A stretch of 15,955 bases of DNA from an uncultured Eubacteriales bacterium (GTDB lineage Bacteria; Bacillota_A; Clostridia; Peptostreptococcales; Anaerovoracaceae): NCBI GenBank assembly GCA_902790885.1, contig CADATR010000028.1, positions 1 to 15,955 on the forward strand, in the 5' to 3' direction. A program made the position numbers and the translations under genes. Shown piece by piece: positions 15,281 to 15,955 of the stretch. The notes beneath the pieces were generated by a model. That model made no database searches. It saw only the letters and a program-made list of their open reading frames with translations, and had not been told where the DNA came from. Numbering within the stretch: position 1 is the first letter of the stretch; every line of letters starts with the position of its first letter.

Positions 15281-15337
15281 CATTTGTAAAGATACTGAAT
15301 AATTTTACCGATCAGTCTTACTTATCAAACAGATAGA

Positions 15338-15955
15338 TCACTTTCTGTCTGATCTTCTTTTGAATACGGAAGCAACGAATCCTGCCAGAGCTGTAAGCAT
15401 AAGAGTGAGCCATGCAGCGAATGGTGCATCATCGCCTGTATTTACGCCCTTAGAAGGCTTCTTGTCGTCCTTCTTATCTTTGCTATTATCCGCAGTTCCT
15501 TTTTTGTCCTTCTCGTAAACACCAGCCAGCTCAGCCTTGGCTTCCTCGCCTTCTTTGACCTCAGCAGTCGAAGACTTCTTTACGACAGTAACCTCGTATC
15601 CGTCGATAATTGAATAAGTCTCAGTCACGGTGTAGGTACCGACCGGTACGTTTCTTAAGACCTTAGTCCAGGTCTTGCCGTCAGCTGTTGGAGTGAAGCC
15701 GTCCTCTTCGTCAAGAGTCAGCTCTACCTTCTCCTCGCTTACGTTACCATCCTTGTCGAGCCACTTGCCGTCCGAAGTCCTGATCTCAAACCTGATTCCG
15801 GCCTTCTCGATTTCTTCTCTTGTGACTTTTCCTTCGATCGTCTTTGTGATGATCAGGTCGCCTGTCTTCTTAGCTACAGGCTTCTCGTAGAAGTCCTTGA
15901 ACGCTGCAGTTGCTGTGCCGTCCTTTGCTACTGTTGCAGTCTTTTCTTCTACATC
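15338..15955 (-). CDS. Cna-B/SpaA-type surface protein with sortase-like C-terminal anchor (runs off the right edge)
   Basis: The last 205 residues of a cell-wall protein. A prealbumin-like Cna-B/SpaA domain starts near the Lys in DLIITKTIEG, continues through IRFEIRTSDGKWL and ends in NVPVGTYTVTETYS; the Lys and the Glu of VTET are the usual isopeptide-forming pair. A Lys/Asp-rich spacer follows. The anchor is GVNTGDDAPFAAW, then a hydrophobic span and KRRSDRK. NTGD stands where LPXTG would be, a variant seen in clostridial surface proteins. Just before the domain is FKDFYEK, the end of a preceding beta repeat. The true start is outside the window; the ATG-like codon at 15628 is an internal GTG. 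It is likely exported and wall-linked or part of a pilus. Ligand unknown. Confidence 0.88.
   Translation of the reverse strand, partial: DVEEKTATVAKDGTATAAFKDFYEKPVAKKTGDLIITKTIEGKVTREEIEKAGIRFEIRTSDGKWLDKDGNVSEEKVELTLDEEDGFTPTADGKTWTKVLRNVPVGTYTVTETYSIIDGYEVTVVKKSSTAEVKEGEEAKAELAGVYEKDKKGTADNSKDKKDDKKPSKGVNTGDDAPFAAWLTLMLTALAGFVASVFKRRSDRK

Noticed and set aside
15240..15290. Insertion-sequence end or MITE (inverted repeat GGCTGTCTCACT/AGTGGGACAGCC)
   Set aside because: Only one compact hairpin with a four-base loop, no second copy in the window, no target duplication or transposase; fits a terminator.
15210..15302. Short plus-strand open frame beginning MAAAETTDRQVKRL
   Set aside because: No ribosome binding site or promoter, and it reads through the terminator hairpin at 15247-15280.

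Overview
The window looks like a chromosomal piece, or metagenomic contig, from an anaerobic Clostridia-type Firmicute. The evidence is strong AGGAGG-type ribosome binding sites before most genes, a perfect CIRCE element (HrcA operator), a sortase-anchored Cna-B surface protein, a Dlt-like cell-wall acylation cluster, and an Fe-S/flavin ene-reductase of the BaiCD/2-enoate reductase type. Base composition by eye is near 50% G+C. The genus cannot be named from this sequence alone. No tRNA, rRNA, CRISPR array or transposase gene was seen.

Region A (1-3660, all minus strand, read right to left) is a housekeeping run: a beta-CASP metallo-hydrolase (RNase-like), glutamate racemase MurI overlapping its end, a CYTH-domain protein, and the N-terminal part of trigger factor, which leaves the window. 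Region B (3660-5140) holds a small heat-shock protein gene on the plus strand, whose promoter has its -35 box inside a perfect CIRCE operator. A bidirectional hairpin and a minus-strand DUF5662 protein follow. After that comes a short interval with its own plus-strand promoter, paired palindromes and terminator but no annotated gene: a candidate small RNA or micro-peptide gene.

Region C (5139-7950, minus strand) carries a TRAP transporter permease (DctM, missing its N-terminal half), its periplasmic-type binding lipoprotein (DctP), a terminator, and then a LysR-type regulator. At about 7935-7950 the DctM frame abruptly meets, head to head, the N-terminally truncated frame of an ene-reductase on the plus strand (Region D, to 9204). 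Both genes lose their 5' ends at the same point, so this is a rearrangement breakpoint or an assembly chimera. Everything said about linkage across it should be treated with care.

Region E (9235-15170, minus strand) is the most interesting part: an apparently complete five-gene operon with a candidate promoter and a strong terminator. It encodes a DltB-like MBOAT acyltransferase, a DltD-like membrane-anchored SGNH protein, a DltA-like adenylation enzyme, a DltC-like carrier protein and a fold-type III PLP decarboxylase whose start overlaps the carrier's stop codon. The first four match the logic of D-alanylation of teichoic acids: activate an amino acid, load the carrier, pass it across the membrane, put it on a surface polymer. 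The added PLP decarboxylase suggests that the transferred group is not plain D-alanine. It may be an amino acid modified while attached to the carrier, as BtrK does on BtrI in butirosin synthesis. To its right is the C-terminal end of a Cna-B-repeat surface protein with a sortase-type anchor, cut by the window edge.
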